DNA of 64,000 nucleotides from Pomacea canaliculata. Its lineage: Eukaryota; Mollusca; Gastropoda; Architaenioglossa; Ampullariidae. Location of the stretch: contig NC_037602.1 of the NCBI RefSeq assembly GCF_003073045.1, forward strand, positions 13,395,731-13,459,730. Reading direction: 5' to 3'. Under the pieces are notes generated by a model. It worked only from the letters and a program-made list of their open reading frames with translations. It was not told the DNA's origin and did not search any database. Made by a program: the position numbers and the translations under genes. Below are positions 24,185 through 35,980 of this stretch, piece by piece (position 1 is the stretch's first letter; each line of letters starts with the position of its first letter).

Positions 24185-24400
24185 GACTATGCTATGAGTG
24201 TCAACACTAGGCTGGGAGTGACAAAACTATTCTGAAAGTGAAAACACTTGGCTAGGAGGGCAAAAGACATGGTGGGAATGGTAAATACTGGGTTGAGAAT
24301 ACAAATACTTAGCTGCAAGTGTAGATACTTAGCGGTTAGTGTAAGGACTTCGCTAAAAGTGACAACCTGGTAAGAAGTACAAAGACATCCTGGAAAATTC
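24185..24400. repeat. Degenerate minisatellite, ~22-bp period
   Basis: About nine imperfect units of the form AGTGxxAAxACTTxGCTxG are in tandem, for example AGTGAAAACACTTGGCTAGG and AGTGTAGATACTTAGCGGTT. The overlapping reading frame is a by-product of this periodicity. Confidence 0.65.
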
Positions 24401-25429
24401 AAACATTTGGATAACATGCTCTAGAAGCACGTTCCAAAAGAATTATCGCAACGAATGTGGTCCCAGCTACAGGCAAATAAGCCAAACGTCTAAACAGGTT
24501 CCCGAGTTCCACTATAATGGCGTTGGGCAAGGAGGTGAGGTGACTGGAGGACTATGTCAATACTTCCTAGCCCATGCTGTCGCGACATTTATGTTCGTGT
24601 GGAGACGTTCTTCGTCTTCGGTGTTGTGTGTTGCCTTGGGGAAAGTGGTTTCTGACAAAGGCTGCTTCAAACAAACATAATTGTTCCCTTCTCACACTGC
24701 TTCAGGACTGTGAGGTGAAGGTGTCGACCTCATTGACGCCTATGGTGGGTTGAACAAACTTTGACTTTTCCTTTACGTACTTAAGATGTGGTTGAAAATT
24801 TCAGAACATGCATTAAGTTTGTCCAGAGAGCGAACATACATTTGTGTATGGAGAATGAGAAGCTCTCTTGGGATACCAGATACGATGACGCATGGGGAAA
24901 AGAAACAGTCTTTACACAGTCAAAGAGTTCGAAAAATGGAGAAAACAAACTAAGAGGCGAGAGACTTTGTAAGGGCTGACTCCACTCGTGGACATCCATC
25001 AAAGTGTTTAGCAGACGACTGAGGTCAAAGTGTAAGGAAGCACAAGCTGTTGAAAGGGGGCGATCTTACTTCACCGAGCTACACACTTTCGCGTTCACTT
25101 TGAATACCAGTGTTGTCGGAGACCCGCCCTGTTGTCGCCAGGGGCCAACAAGCCAGCGAGATAGCAGGGCACTCAAAAGGACTTTATTCAAGTTGACCTG
25201 TCTGCACGCGGATGTCTGTGTGCGATATGCGATACGCAAAACTTCGCGGACAGTGCATGGTCCTCTTGAATTACATTCAAACCTTGGATAAATGCATCAG
25301 TATTTCCGTAACAAGCTTCAAATTCTAATCCGTAAGCGAGGTGTTAGTTATTCAATCGTCTTCTGAAGCAAGAAGTACTTCGAAAGAAAAAAAAATGAAC
25401 TACCATGTTTTCTTTCCAGTTTAAATGTG

Positions 25430-25494
25430 AAAATCACGAGACAGAGTAATTCGGGCCTTGTGGTCTGCGGTCTGAAATACTTTGAGAACCACTG
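25430..25494 (-). mobile_element. hAT-like transposon tip (CAGTGGTTCTCAAA)
   Basis: The minus strand reads CAGTGGTTCTCAAAGTATTT followed by GACCGCAGACCACAAGG. This is the terminal inverted repeat style of many non-autonomous hAT elements. No partner end with an 8-bp target duplication was found, so it may be a solitary fragment. Confidence 0.35.
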
Positions 25495-26344
25495 ATCTAC
25501 ATGATGTCTATAGTTACAAGTATACTTCCATGCTGACGGGTACTGACATTTTAAGCAGCGAACAGAACCGTCGTAAAATTCCTGAACTGTCTGCGCAGCC
25601 AGGAAGGGAACACAGTTGAACATAAAGTGGACAAAGTCATCACAAAGTCTTATGTCGACTTTGGTCACTGCGCGGCAGTCAATAACCGATAGGTATCGAT
25701 GCAGTCTAGCCAGTGTGCATCGATTGGATAATTCCATCAGCTCATCAAAAGCTAGATAATTGCTTGTCTTCCCCATATTTCCTTTTATGCTCCGGCAGAA
25801 AATGTAAGAGCTTCGGCTTGTATGGTGTTTGCTAACGGAGACTAAAGAGTATTCTGTAGCCCACACAGCACAAGACGCCATCTTGGTAGCTGAAGCCGAC
25901 TTCAGTACGTACATATTATATAATGAAATTGCCTTCCTAATACTCCTTACCAAAATGTATGGGGACTTTAAGCAGCAGAAGGTGGGCATACTTAAAAGTA
26001 CAGCCGTAAACACATTTGATCACCAACTCGCCACGTATTTCAAACAGCCAGCCAAACTGCCAAGATGTAGCCTGTTAATGGCGTCATGACCCTTTCAAAA
26101 TAAGTCATGCGAACGCCATTCTACCGGCCCGTGTACAAAATTTCTGTGATTAAAGCCAGCCTGCGGCTGAAAATGCATAAAAGACGAACAGAGGGAATGA
26201 CCATTAAGTCTAACATTTGGCGTATGACCACCTCTTGTTATGCTGCTTCACAGTCTTTTTTTTAATGACAACTCGTTGATACGAAGAAAGGTGAAGCCGT
26301 TGGGTTTGTTTATACATCTGGGGTTATCGTGTCTCTAAGCGCTC

Positions 26345-26378
26345 TGTGCGTGTGCGTGTGCGTGCGTGTGTGTGTGTA
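26345..26378. repeat. GT/GC microsatellite
   Basis: Alternating GTGC and GTGT units over about 34 bases. Confidence 0.8.
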
Positions 26379-27539
26379 TACACTTGCTGACTGTAAAATT
26401 GAATTTGTTACCTAAGCAGCCGATCGTAAATCTGATACACAAGCTAATTAACATCCGCTGAGTGCCATTCTACTGCCACTCACCCCTCACCTTTCACCCT
26501 TTACAGCCCTTCTGTCAAGCTGAAGTTGTTACGGTATATATACACAGATACAGAGAGCCTTAATAAATTCCTGTCTTTGATCTTTCTGTTTGCTTTTCTT
26601 TCCACAGTTCTAACCTACCTTGGTGGCGGCTTGACATGGTCTAGCTTCACCATGACGACGTGACTCTCAGTAGGAACCTCTTGCTGGACATTAACACTCT
26701 GGTCACCAGACAAGGTTTTGAAACCTTATACCAGACTACAGGCACATTTCTACAAGGAGACGGCTTTCATCGGAGACTTTATTCTAGTGTCCTTGCATCC
26801 GGATTGTTGAGTGGGCCGCCATTGCAGCGGGTTCCAAAATAACGGTACCCTGCCGCTATTTCGTGAGGTGCTGGGGTGGTGCGAGGGTTTGGAGGAGTGT
26901 GGGTGTGGTGTTTACATCCATTTCCCCGGGTTTTATATCACTCACCTCGCGCACTCTCTTCCACTACCCCACTCCCCTACTCCATGGCCAGCTCGTCTTC
27001 TTCAGTCTCAGATCACCCCCACTCCCTTAGACCCCACCCCCATTTCCATGTAAACTAATTTGTTTAAAAAAAAAAAAAAACGCACAAAACGATGTTTAAG
27101 CATTGGTTATTGTCGGTTATGGTTGAAGGTTTAACAGCAAAAATGTTTCAATGCACAAGATAATGGCCGACACTGATAAAGGCGCTAGAGGAGTTTGTCA
27201 ATAAGGTAGAGTTAGCACTACTTTTCTCACGAATTTCATTGTGCAGTTTGTTTGTCGTAGCGGTTCTCGGCTGCATAACAAGTGAATGTTGGTGCATGAC
27301 ACAGCATGTTACAACCAGATTTATGCGAGTTGGTCTGTTGAGTTCCATATCATGTGAGTCGGTGAGCCCGATCAGACAATGAAAACAACCTGCACAACTC
27401 GGATTTCAGTGTCAGCAGACCATCGTTACAACCGTTTACAGCAAGACTGGACTCAGTATCACAAAAAAGATACCATAATACAACCATGCTGCTGGTCGAT
27501 ATGTATAAGAATGGCCGATGGTCCAAGCAAGAAGTAGTT

Positions 27540-27760
27540 CGAAGGTGGAAAGGTAAAGGTCGTCCCCTGACCCTTTCAGGTCTTTGGGGAGGGACAAGTG
27601 TTCGAGACTTCACTCTTTTCGTGGTGTCCATCACCTCTACCACGCTGCCATACCTTCCACAACTTCTATGAAGTCAGATGCTCATTGACGACAGCTGGGA
27701 AGTTTTGCTTCACTTCGCGGGTATCGAACCTGCGTTCTAACCACACGGCTATTCAAAGAA
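27540..27760 (-). mobile_element. Possible tRNA-derived SINE
   Basis: The minus strand contains GGTTCGATACC (27720-27730), a full match to the RNA polymerase III B box, preceded by TAGCCGTGTGG (27741-27751), which is A-box-like. The two boxes are only about 10 bases apart, so any tRNA-like head is deleted. The body that follows, up to about 27540, contains GACCTGAAAGGGTCAGGGG, a self-complementary patch. Confidence 0.35.
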
Positions 27761-30269
27761 AAGCGTACAAAGGAAATGAAGGTTTGATGGACGATTATAC
27801 GATGATCAAAAAGCAATATATATGTATGCTATTTACTCTCAATGTTTTGGCTGAAGAAACGGAGGTCATTGTCCCGGCATGTCCTTTAGACCCAGTCCAC
27901 TCTTGCCAAAGTCAACAGGCTTACTGCCAGGCCTGACGAATGTCATACAAAAGCCGTGGGTACCATAGCACACTACAGCAGTCTATAGGAACTAAAGAGA
28001 CACAAGGAGAGCGCGAGAGCAGGAAAAAAAGACAAAAGAGAAGAAAGAGAATAGAAAAATATTAAGGAAAGCTAAATCGAGTAAGTCTCCATAACAAGAA
28101 AAACAATTAGATGGCGGAGGAAGGGGTGTAAAAAATAAGGCATGATGATGATGGGGTGGCGATTGTGCTGGTAATTTGTTTTGCTAGTACACTCACACGC
28201 TAGCCTAACTGGCTACTTTTTGAAAGGCTAAATAACACTCGCATCTGCACTCCACTAATTAAACCACACATTTCTTTTGTCGTGAAGCCTGACTCCCACT
28301 GGGGAGACACCAATCAGCAGGCAATTTTCCTTCAAATATAGACCTCGTGATTCTGCTGCCAACATGGCTACCCGGTCGATTCCCTCAAAGAAAGGCTTAT
28401 GACAGCCACAAAGGGCACAAACAACACCACTGGCTCCACCAACCACTCCAACCCACCACCCACCCCTGGGCACCTCATTCTAATTCACGCGTGCCGACAT
28501 AGTTTCAGCGTTAATCTCCACCAAAAACCCATACGACTACTCGCCCAAGGTCGCACGACCTCCTATCGTAGCTCTAGCCGATGATCAGCCGATGAAAAGC
28601 TGGTGTAAGTCGATAGCGGGTTCCCACCAATCGACTTTTCCCCTTTGAGACCTTGGAGAGCTAACGCACTTAAAAGGAGATAAAACTGATTGAAATTTCG
28701 GATTTTAAAATTTACGTTTTCATAAACCTTAATCAATACATACTAGCAAAACAGAGTTATGCTAATGCATAATGTTGGTTGAACTGCTAAGTGGAAATTA
28801 CCTCTTTAATACAATTCGATTTTTCAGGCGAAAAAGTAGTTGTCATTATGGATAACACTAACAAACGGGAAACTGTCCCTAAGCTTGTGTAAGCCGTCTC
28901 TTAACCCAACGAACAGTATTATAAAATTAGTCCCGAAGCTAAAAAACAAACTGTAGGAGGTGGGTTAGGAATTACTAACCGTTGAAGCTTTAATAACAAG
29001 TATTACATGTACTAACAGGTAGATTTGCTAGCATCTGGATACGCTAACAGAAAAGCTGAACTTGCAACTGAGCAAGGGACAAGACTCTAGCCACGATAAA
29101 AATATATAATTATCTTTGTAAGTGAATGCCTGTTGGCCTCATAATGGTGAGTTATAGCCAAAACATGTCCTAGAACTGACGCAGACATCTAAATAAATAA
29201 CAGGAAGTTACACAGCATGATCGTTTTATTTCTCCCTTGTGAAGGTAAACACTTAAGCACCTATATTATTATCGCTACCCATGTTTATCACACCATTATT
29301 TGTGGTGAAATCTCCTTAACAAACTGGTGAAATGCAATTCTTTTTGACTATCGAACCAGGTGTGTCTATACACCATATTAAAGCAGGAACAGCCAATGTA
29401 TGTACGTGTGAAGAAATATCAAACTTTTGGACTTTGGCGAGGAACTGCCCACACCGACCGGAACAGCTACTTCCTGCGCCCACACATGCGCACTGGAGTA
29501 CTCGTTGGCTCGCTCAGATCCGTCGCTCTCAGTCTCTCTTACAACAATACATTTGTGTGCGAATCAAAGCTCGAAAATGTCAACAGTTGGACGAATGGAT
29601 AAATAAACATCAGCGATGCATATTTGCGGTTCCTGGGTGTGCTCAGCAATCAAACATCTAACAAACCAGTCCTACATTTCTAGCATCACAATCAGACAGT
29701 TCAGAAACCTGTTCCAGCAAACCAGTCCGGCATTTATAGCATTGCAGACGGTTAGGCTCTTTTTTAAAAAAAAAAAACAAAAAAACTACTCTACAGATAG
29801 ACCAGCATAGAGACGGAAAGGAAGAAATAATAATAATAAATAGCACATTTGTATAGGTCTTTTTACAGCATAAGCCAGACTAAAGGCGAATCAAAAGCAA
29901 TTAATGTATACATATAATAATTTTTAAAAGCACAGACGAACAGACAGGCAGCCAGACAGAAAGACGTAGACGTTGAAAAATCAACGACTGATCAATGTAA
30001 AAATTGGGTACGACCAAAAACAGTGGCTAAGTGCAGAAGATGAACTGCATTATTTGCATAATTAAAGATGTGAAAAATACAATCTCATAACGTACCATTT
30101 CCGAATCACAATGGGATCCTTTGGTTAAACAGCAAGAACCCAGTCACGAATAAGCACTAGTCTTTTACTAAGCTGTCCTTACGTGAGTAGAACAAACAAC
30201 AAAAACAAACTTAAAAATAAAAATAAACAAAAATCCCAAGACAGCTAAAGCCCACAAAGGATGAATACT

Positions 30270-31190
30270 TTTTCAAACTCACACCTGTTACGAACTACAG
30301 AAGTTCAGACCTTTGATAGTTTCCTAGAATATTGATAGCGCTGTGATAGTGAATGACGAAATCATGGCAGACACGTGCATTGTACGTATACCTGCATGTG
30401 TGCGCGCTTACATTCTTTAATGTGCAAAAAGAATTGTTTGTTTCATATAAGTTTCTGAATCTGCGAAGGAGCTACAGACTTGTGTGTGGCCCAAACTAAG
30501 CCATTTAGAAAGAAAAAAAATCGTGGAAGAATGTTCAATCACTCACTTTGCAATAACACGGATCGCTTCTTGCCTCCGAAGTACCACAGGGAGAATCGTT
30601 CCCGATAGCTGTCTCGTTTTGAGCTCTTTTGTAATTACGATCCACACTTTCCCAATATTGGTGGAGGTGGGGAGAGACTTTCCTCTGACTGGCAGTTGGT
30701 CACGGTTGTTGCCAGATTACCAGATCCAAATTTTGCCTGATCATCGAAACAGAAATGTTGTAGGTCCTCACCCGCGGTTAAAATACAGTCGCTGGCTTGA
30801 CTGTCCAGGAGAAAGTCCTGTCTGAAGGACGCATGGTGTTATTTGCTTGCCATGGAACTGTTGCCGGCACGTCTGGCCACACCTATCGTTTGAGCGTCGG
30901 TTGAAAAAGCACGCGTGGAGATCGACAAGGGAGGTGAACACGGCAGGGGCGCGTTCAGAGGCGAATAGAAATCTTTGTCTCTAATCTTGTCTGCTCAACG
31001 ACTTTTGCAGTGCGAATGTAGATACCCAGAGGACACCAATAATTCATATTCTTAAAGGGCCTTTTACAACCTTTTATTACTAAAGATTTCTATCTCCTTT
31101 CTCTGAGAGAGGTACATGTTTGCATGTGTGTGGTGGGAGGGGGGAGGTCACGGGAGGGCAGCAGGATTTAGTCCCTTTAGCCAGATCCTG
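30270..31190 (+). repeat. Left arm of the first repeat unit, duplicated at 49.0-49.9 kb
   Basis: This stretch, from CACCTGTTACGAACTACAG to about GATCCTGTTCTTGCTGCTG, recurs at 49045-49925 with many small deletions. It is absent from the complete units at 32.5 and 37.3 kb. No coding sequence was recognised: a 113-codon plus-strand frame at 30484-30825 is not preserved in the other copy. Confidence 0.6.
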
Positions 31191-31204
31191 TTCTTGCTGC
31201 TGTG

Positions 31205-32452
31205 TCATGTGTATTTGTATGTGTACTTTTATTTTCGCTGCTCATCTATCTATCGTCTTGAAAAGGCATGCATGCTGTGATCGAGATCTTGGAAAGCCTT
31301 AAGATCAGACCACAAAAACGGCAGAGTTTTTTTTAAGTGAAATGTTCCAGAAGAAATGATGTCACACTGCAGCAAGAGTTTGTCAGTGAAGTGCTCCAGC
31401 AAAAAAATATTCACCCAAAACCATCTTTCCAAAAGTCGAGGGTGGCTGTTGTGTCTGTTTGGTAGGGGTGTACAGAGGAGACCATTTGTTTTCTAGCATT
31501 GCTATAGCAACCATCGCTACCGATAGCATTCTTTTCCCACTGCCTCTGCCACAGCCTTCTCTGACTGGCAACAGCTACAGAGATAGTTACAGAGTTTTGT
31601 AGTAAAAGTTGACACTGACATTCATCTTACGAGCGCGCATACCGACACATTTGCTGTTATACACTTGCGCGAGCGCACTAGCAGACATGAGCGTATACAA
31701 ACAAGAGGATAAACACACATGCATGGGTGATGCCTGTCCAATATGCACAGAGACCACAGCTGAAACAAGAAAAAGTCGTGTACAGGCTGAAATCTAGAAA
31801 CTTTTGGACGCACATGTGATTAACAACGATTATCCGGACAATAATTTTTTTTTTTATGTCATACGACATAAATTGGAAGTGCAAAGTAATTCAAGTGTTA
31901 TTCTTTGTTGAGAAAATATTACTCTGTTCACATTATGTTATTAAAATATTACAAATCGATGAGAAAGTAGATGCAAGCAGACAGGAAGGATTGATATCAA
32001 ACTCTAATGAATAAGTGATCACAGTTTCACACAACAATAAATATAATCGATGGATACCTGCCATATGAATCACATAAATTAATTCCTATATTTTCAATGG
32101 TCCTTGGGAATCAGCGACACGGGATGAATTCTTAGTCCCCGCTAAATCAGTCGGGAAAAAGATATTAGCTGTTAGAAGCTCTTTTGATCTCGCTCTGAAT
32201 CATTCGCAGTCCACGGTGATTGTGATTGGTGAGTCCTCGTTGAACTTTTATATTTGTGCTGAGTGGTTTAACCCAAGTAGACATCATACCGCGAGACACT
32301 CGTACATACTCTGCGAAAATTCTGCTGTTCGTCGTGAATTATTAAGAGGGAATGGCATGCAAACCCATACGCAACGCACTTTCTAACCTACTCATTGACA
32401 TTAGGAGTTTAATATGACCATTACTCCATGGTAATGATCTTTACGACGATGC
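31205..32452 (+). mobile_element. Repeat unit 0, right end only
   Basis: Matches the right third of units 1 and 2 (from TCATGTGTATTTG to the terminus CGACGATGC). It includes the terminal hairpin GACCATTAC-6 nt-GTAATGATC (32416-32439), 13 bases from the end. To its left a junction near 31204 joins the arm at 30.27-31.19 kb. Confidence 0.7.
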
Positions 32453-32536
32453 GAATAGCAGAGGAAAGAAAAAAAAAATGGAGAAACAGCACATCCGCTT
32501 TCCTTTCGAGCTCCTAAGAACTATGACGACTCCGGT
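32453..32536. other. Spacer between repeat units 0 and 1
   Basis: 84 bp, beginning GAATAGCAGAGG, unrelated by eye to the spacers at 37220-37289 and 52342-52407, although the flanking units are nearly identical. Confidence 0.7.
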
Positions 32537-33709
32537 TACCCAAACCCATGTTTCTGTAAAGTTAGGGGGCATATTTGCGTGTACTAGATTAATGCTTATA
32601 TTTTCTATAAAATTATTTATATATGCAATTGCATATTTATATACCAATCACTATTTAATGTTACAATATTTCTTATATTATAAAGCTACATCTCGGATAT
32701 TTCGTGCTTTTGTTTTAGTGATATTAATCGAATAGTGTCCACTGCTACAAGTTGAATAATTATCTCCCATTTATTTAAAAACTCCGCCCATCCAAAACCC
32801 CTTCTACGTAAGTTTTTGTGCTCATCTCTTCTCCTGTCAGCGTGCATTAACAGCATTTCGACGATCATCTTCAAGTCTGATGATTTAATGTGGCGTCAAC
32901 TCGCGTGGTTTGTAATAGATGTCTGTAGACCAGCTCACATGTACACATCGACGTTGCCCTTGTGAAAACTGTTTCACGCCTTCGATTGTCTCCCTTTCAA
33001 CCAACCCATTGCCCTGTCCCTTTTTATGAACACAAAATAATGTTGTTTTTTTTAAAAAAAAAAAAATAAGTATAAGTAAAAGATTAAAATGTCAATCAAC
33101 ACGTTTTCCTTAAAAAAGTGTGAGTGCATCTGAGTGTGTGTATGTTTATTTATTCACTGTAGCTCAATGCCGCTACCGAAGAGATCGAGTGAAGCATGGT
33201 GAAGAGGAAGCCAGCCAATACATCCGAACAATTCGCACTTCAGAATATTACATACAGTCCAGCTGCCAACCACAACACACAATCAAAAGAAATTACAATT
33301 AACGACAACATAGCCTTTTACACCAAAAAACCTCTTATGGTACTAAAGTCTGAGTCAAAAGGATTCAAACGTACACTATTATGAAATCCTGTCTTGGAAT
33401 ACAGCCTAATTATAGAGCATACTGAATATGCAATTTCTTGGCGAAAACATTTTAGCAAAATAAAAAATATATAGCAGATGTTAAGCTTAAATGATCTGAG
33501 AACAGCATTGTACATAAAATCTTGGGCGCTTGCACTGACTTGCGCAGTAATTTACAGGGGACAAGACATACTCTTTTTGCTTCAGTACATAAAAATAGTA
33601 TATTTTCTCTTTCTTCAAGGTACTAAGTGTTGTAAGATTTCTTTGTTGTTGTCAGGTGTGTAATGTGACAGGATATTTTTTCTTGCTTTGACTGACAGTG
33701 GTATGTCTG

Positions 33710-34154
33710 TCAACACATCAAGAAATGACCTATGATCTCTCTCATCATGTCATTTCCTGGGGAAATGGAAAACAGGAAAAACAATGCAGACAGGGTGGTT
33801 ATCTCTCCCTAACAGCATTTTCCAAGCAATAAATTACGTTTGTTTAGAGAACCACAGGAAGAGTTTGTAAATGTTCTGTGGCAGTACCGCCAAGCTCTTT
33901 CAGAAATGTAGAAATACTGTTTCAGCTTAATCTGGAGTCTGTCTTCCTCCAGCAAAACGTCAGACACACGATAGCCGTCAAAGTGACTCTCGCGGTAACT
34001 GATTTCACCAAAACTTTCTCTCCATCTAAACGCCAGTCTGATATCTTTTTCCAACCATGGCACCTTTCATATAAATATACTTACCATGTAGGCCTCTAAA
34101 AGCTACAGGTACATTTTCTAGAAACGTCTGCAAGTTTTGATTAAGGTCTTCCAT
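33710..34154 (-). pseudogene. Three-exon small gene, unit 1 copy, broken
   Basis: Exons align with the best copy (unit 2) at 34154-34085, 34025-33871 and 33756-33710. The first still has MEDLNQNLQTFL and a GTAAGT donor. The second has a one-base deletion that shifts the frame after VTAR, and its donor GG has become TT. The third keeps its TTTCCCCAG acceptor and reads NDMMREIIGHFLMC. This copy is unlikely to make the full product. The protein is not recognised. Confidence 0.5.
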
Positions 34155-34367
34155 GATGCTCCCATATCTCAAATTTTGTCACGTTAGTAGCCTCATGTCC
34201 GAGGTCTGTATCACGCTTAACTAAAGATAGACGTATTATAAAGTGTGTGAGGACATTCTACTGTATAAGATCTCAGTCATGTCTTTTCTGTCAATGACTA
34301 GAGCTGGATGTGTTGGTAGTAATGTTCAAAAGAGGTGGGTCGGTGGTATCTGGACACACAGACGGGC

Positions 34368-34611
34368 TCAGGCCGGGCACCTGATGGTCTCAAACTCCAG
34401 CAAGACGCTCATGACGACGAAGATGACGTAGAGGACGAGCATGAGAACGCCCATGACCTTGCTCATGCGCCAGCGGCACACAGCGATGACGATGATGACG
34501 GCTACCAGCATGAGGAAAAGGAGGATGATGGAGCAGAGCAGGCCCTTGTTGTTCACATGGTATGGCTCACCTCGGAACACCGCCCCAAACAGCAGCCATG
34601 GAACTGGAAGC
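34368..34611 (-). CDS. SLC24-type exchanger, C-terminal exon, unit 1
   Basis: Acceptor CTTGGCAG, then LPVPWLLFGAVFRGEPYHV, two hydrophobic segments (LLCSIILLFLMLVAVIIVI and VMGVLMLVLYVIFVV) around CRWRMSK, and ETIRCPA before TGA. This is the C terminus of a K+-dependent Na+/Ca2+ exchanger (NCKX): the last two transmembrane helices with the family's C(R/K)WRM loop. The leading G completes the split Gly codon from the exon at 35066-35202. Open and apparently undamaged. The upstream exons of such a protein (signal peptide, alpha-1 repeat, cytosolic loop) are not in the window. Confidence 0.85.
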
Positions 34612-35065
34612 CTGCCAAGCAAGTAAACACCGCTGCGTTTGCATCAAGGAGTTCTGAGGGTGGAACTGGTGGTATAATCCGACCCAGCATCTTAAGTTAT
34701 ACACATAAATAATCCACCGTATAAGACATGTTTCTTATTCTTATTTAAACAGAAAAAAACATATTTTTTTTTTTTGCCGTACCCATTTTGCGTCAGTTCA
34801 CATCCCACCATGAGTAGTCGGCCTGTAAAAATACATGGTACATGCAGAGAAAGAACAGCCTGCCTGAACGCAGGACATCCGGTCCTCGGGGTATCAATCA
34901 CAAGCCCTTATAGTCGCTGTGTGGTCTAGTATACTATTAACAAATGGGGACAATGTGAACAGAACTGAATAGACCTACAAAGGAATTCTTATAAAGAAAC
35001 CCACAACCAGAAAGACAGAGATAGAGAAGAAACAGTTAGAGGCAAAAAGATTCTCCACAGTGTAC

Positions 35066-35202
35066 CCAACGGTGATGTCGAAGAGGTTGCTCCCAACAGA
35101 GCTGGACACTGCCATATCACCAAAGCCTTTCATGGTAACGATGACGCCGGTGATGAGGTCTGGGATGCTTGTGCCAGCAGCCAGAATGGTCAAGCCCATC
35201 AC
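35066..35202 (-). CDS. SLC24-type exchanger, alpha-2 repeat exon, unit 1
   Basis: Acceptor TGTGACAG, then [36 protein letters not shown] and SNLFDITV, with donor GTACAC. The blocks GTSIPDL and GSNLFDI are the alpha-2 ion-binding repeat of SLC24 exchangers. The Asp in LFDI lies where Na+/Ca2+ exchangers of the SLC8 family have Asn, and is linked to K+ dependence. 45 codons plus two bases join in phase to the next exon. Intact in this copy, but without the rest of the gene it is probably an exon fragment. Confidence 0.85.
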
Positions 35203-35339
35203 CTGTCACAGGCGTAGTGCATTTCTTTACCTTTCAACGGCTTTACCGTGTCCAAGTCCAACAAAAATGAAGGTTACAACTGCTGACAGGTTAAAAAAAA
35301 AGCGAGAATCTACAGCACTGTGTTTGTGACAAAACTGAA

Positions 35340-35980
35340 CTATTGCAGTTAAAATAAAGTGGCAAGAAAAGGGAGAAAAAGGACAGCATGATTTAGTCCC
35401 TTTATCCAGATCCTGTTCTTGCTGCTGTGTTTTGTGTTCTTTGTTTGGTGCTGCCTATGCTTTAGAGATGTCAAGGTATAAATGAAGCACGGAATCAGTT
35501 TACTTTTTCTCAACTTTGTTCTGTTCAGCGAACATGCTTGCCTCTCAACAACCATCGCAGTTTCTTTCCGCTTTGAACAGTGGCCACACAACAATCACAA
35601 CGCGAGTCATTGCAGTTGCCACACTCGGCTCCCGGTTCCAAACCTGAGTCTCTCGGCTCTTTAGTAAAACAAGAGTCAATCACAGAGGAGACGCCATGAA
35701 GTCAGACATTGGCTTGTTCTCTAACTTTGACTTGACGCTTGTTTCTTCCAAACATTGTGCTATGGCAAGATACAACTTTGTACGCAAGTCGCTCTGAGTG
35801 AATGCCATATCGATACTTTGATAAACACAAAGCCTTCGCAACCTGACCTCTCATCTGATAAATCCCCTGGGGTCCCAGAAAATCTCTTTAATGGTCACTG
35901 AACGGCACTGCGCTAAATTAGAACTCAAACCACCTGATCGGCCTATATTTAAGCCCTTCTCCCCCACATATCCCATCATG
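35340..35980. repeat. Non-coding part of repeat unit 1 beyond the alpha-2 exon
   Basis: Repeated near-identically at 40860-41495 and 55240-55870, and in shortened form near 49930-50250. Short frames on both strands are conserved because the DNA is duplicated. No splice-bounded coding exon was recognised. Confidence 0.6.

Larger units (their letters stand above)
24400..30260. other. Intergenic DNA, no gene recognised
   Basis: Apart from the entries listed separately, no exon chain was found. The longest frame (221 codons, minus strand, 25348-26013) has no recognisable motif and runs across a DNA-transposon-like tip. A GT microsatellite lies at 26345-26378 and a 14-A run near 27066. Confidence 0.4.

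Noticed and set aside
23179..25494. Possible 2.3-kb hAT element: CAGTGGTTCT at 23179 and its inverse at 25494
   Set aside because: Only ten bases match, the inner terminal sequence differs, and the flanking octamers (ACAAACAG and ATCTACAT) are not a target duplication.
25348..26013. 221-codon minus-strand open frame, the longest outside transposons and repeat units
   Set aside because: No recognisable motif, no conserved copy, and it reads through a hAT-like transposon tip near 25494. Chance openness is likely.
27720..27751. A tRNA gene
   Set aside because: The B box is present but the A box is only about 10 bases away and no anticodon arm or acceptor stem can be drawn; kept only as a possible SINE.
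31622..31813. Minus-strand frame starting MRPKVSRFQPVHD, repeated in four units
   Set aside because: Duplicated DNA keeps it open; the composition is typical of chance frames and no motif is visible.
33196..33384. Plus-strand frame starting MVKRKPANTSEQF, also at 38710-38904 and 53101-53295
   Set aside because: Its conservation follows from duplication of the whole unit. The unit 1 copy is frameshifted near its end, and there is no promoter or splice context.
34335..34712. Acidic His/Asp-rich plus-strand frame (DDDEDDVEDEHENAHD), repeated in several units
   Set aside because: It is the antisense shadow of the SLC24-type C-terminal exon, whose minus-strand frame has matching splice sites and family motifs.
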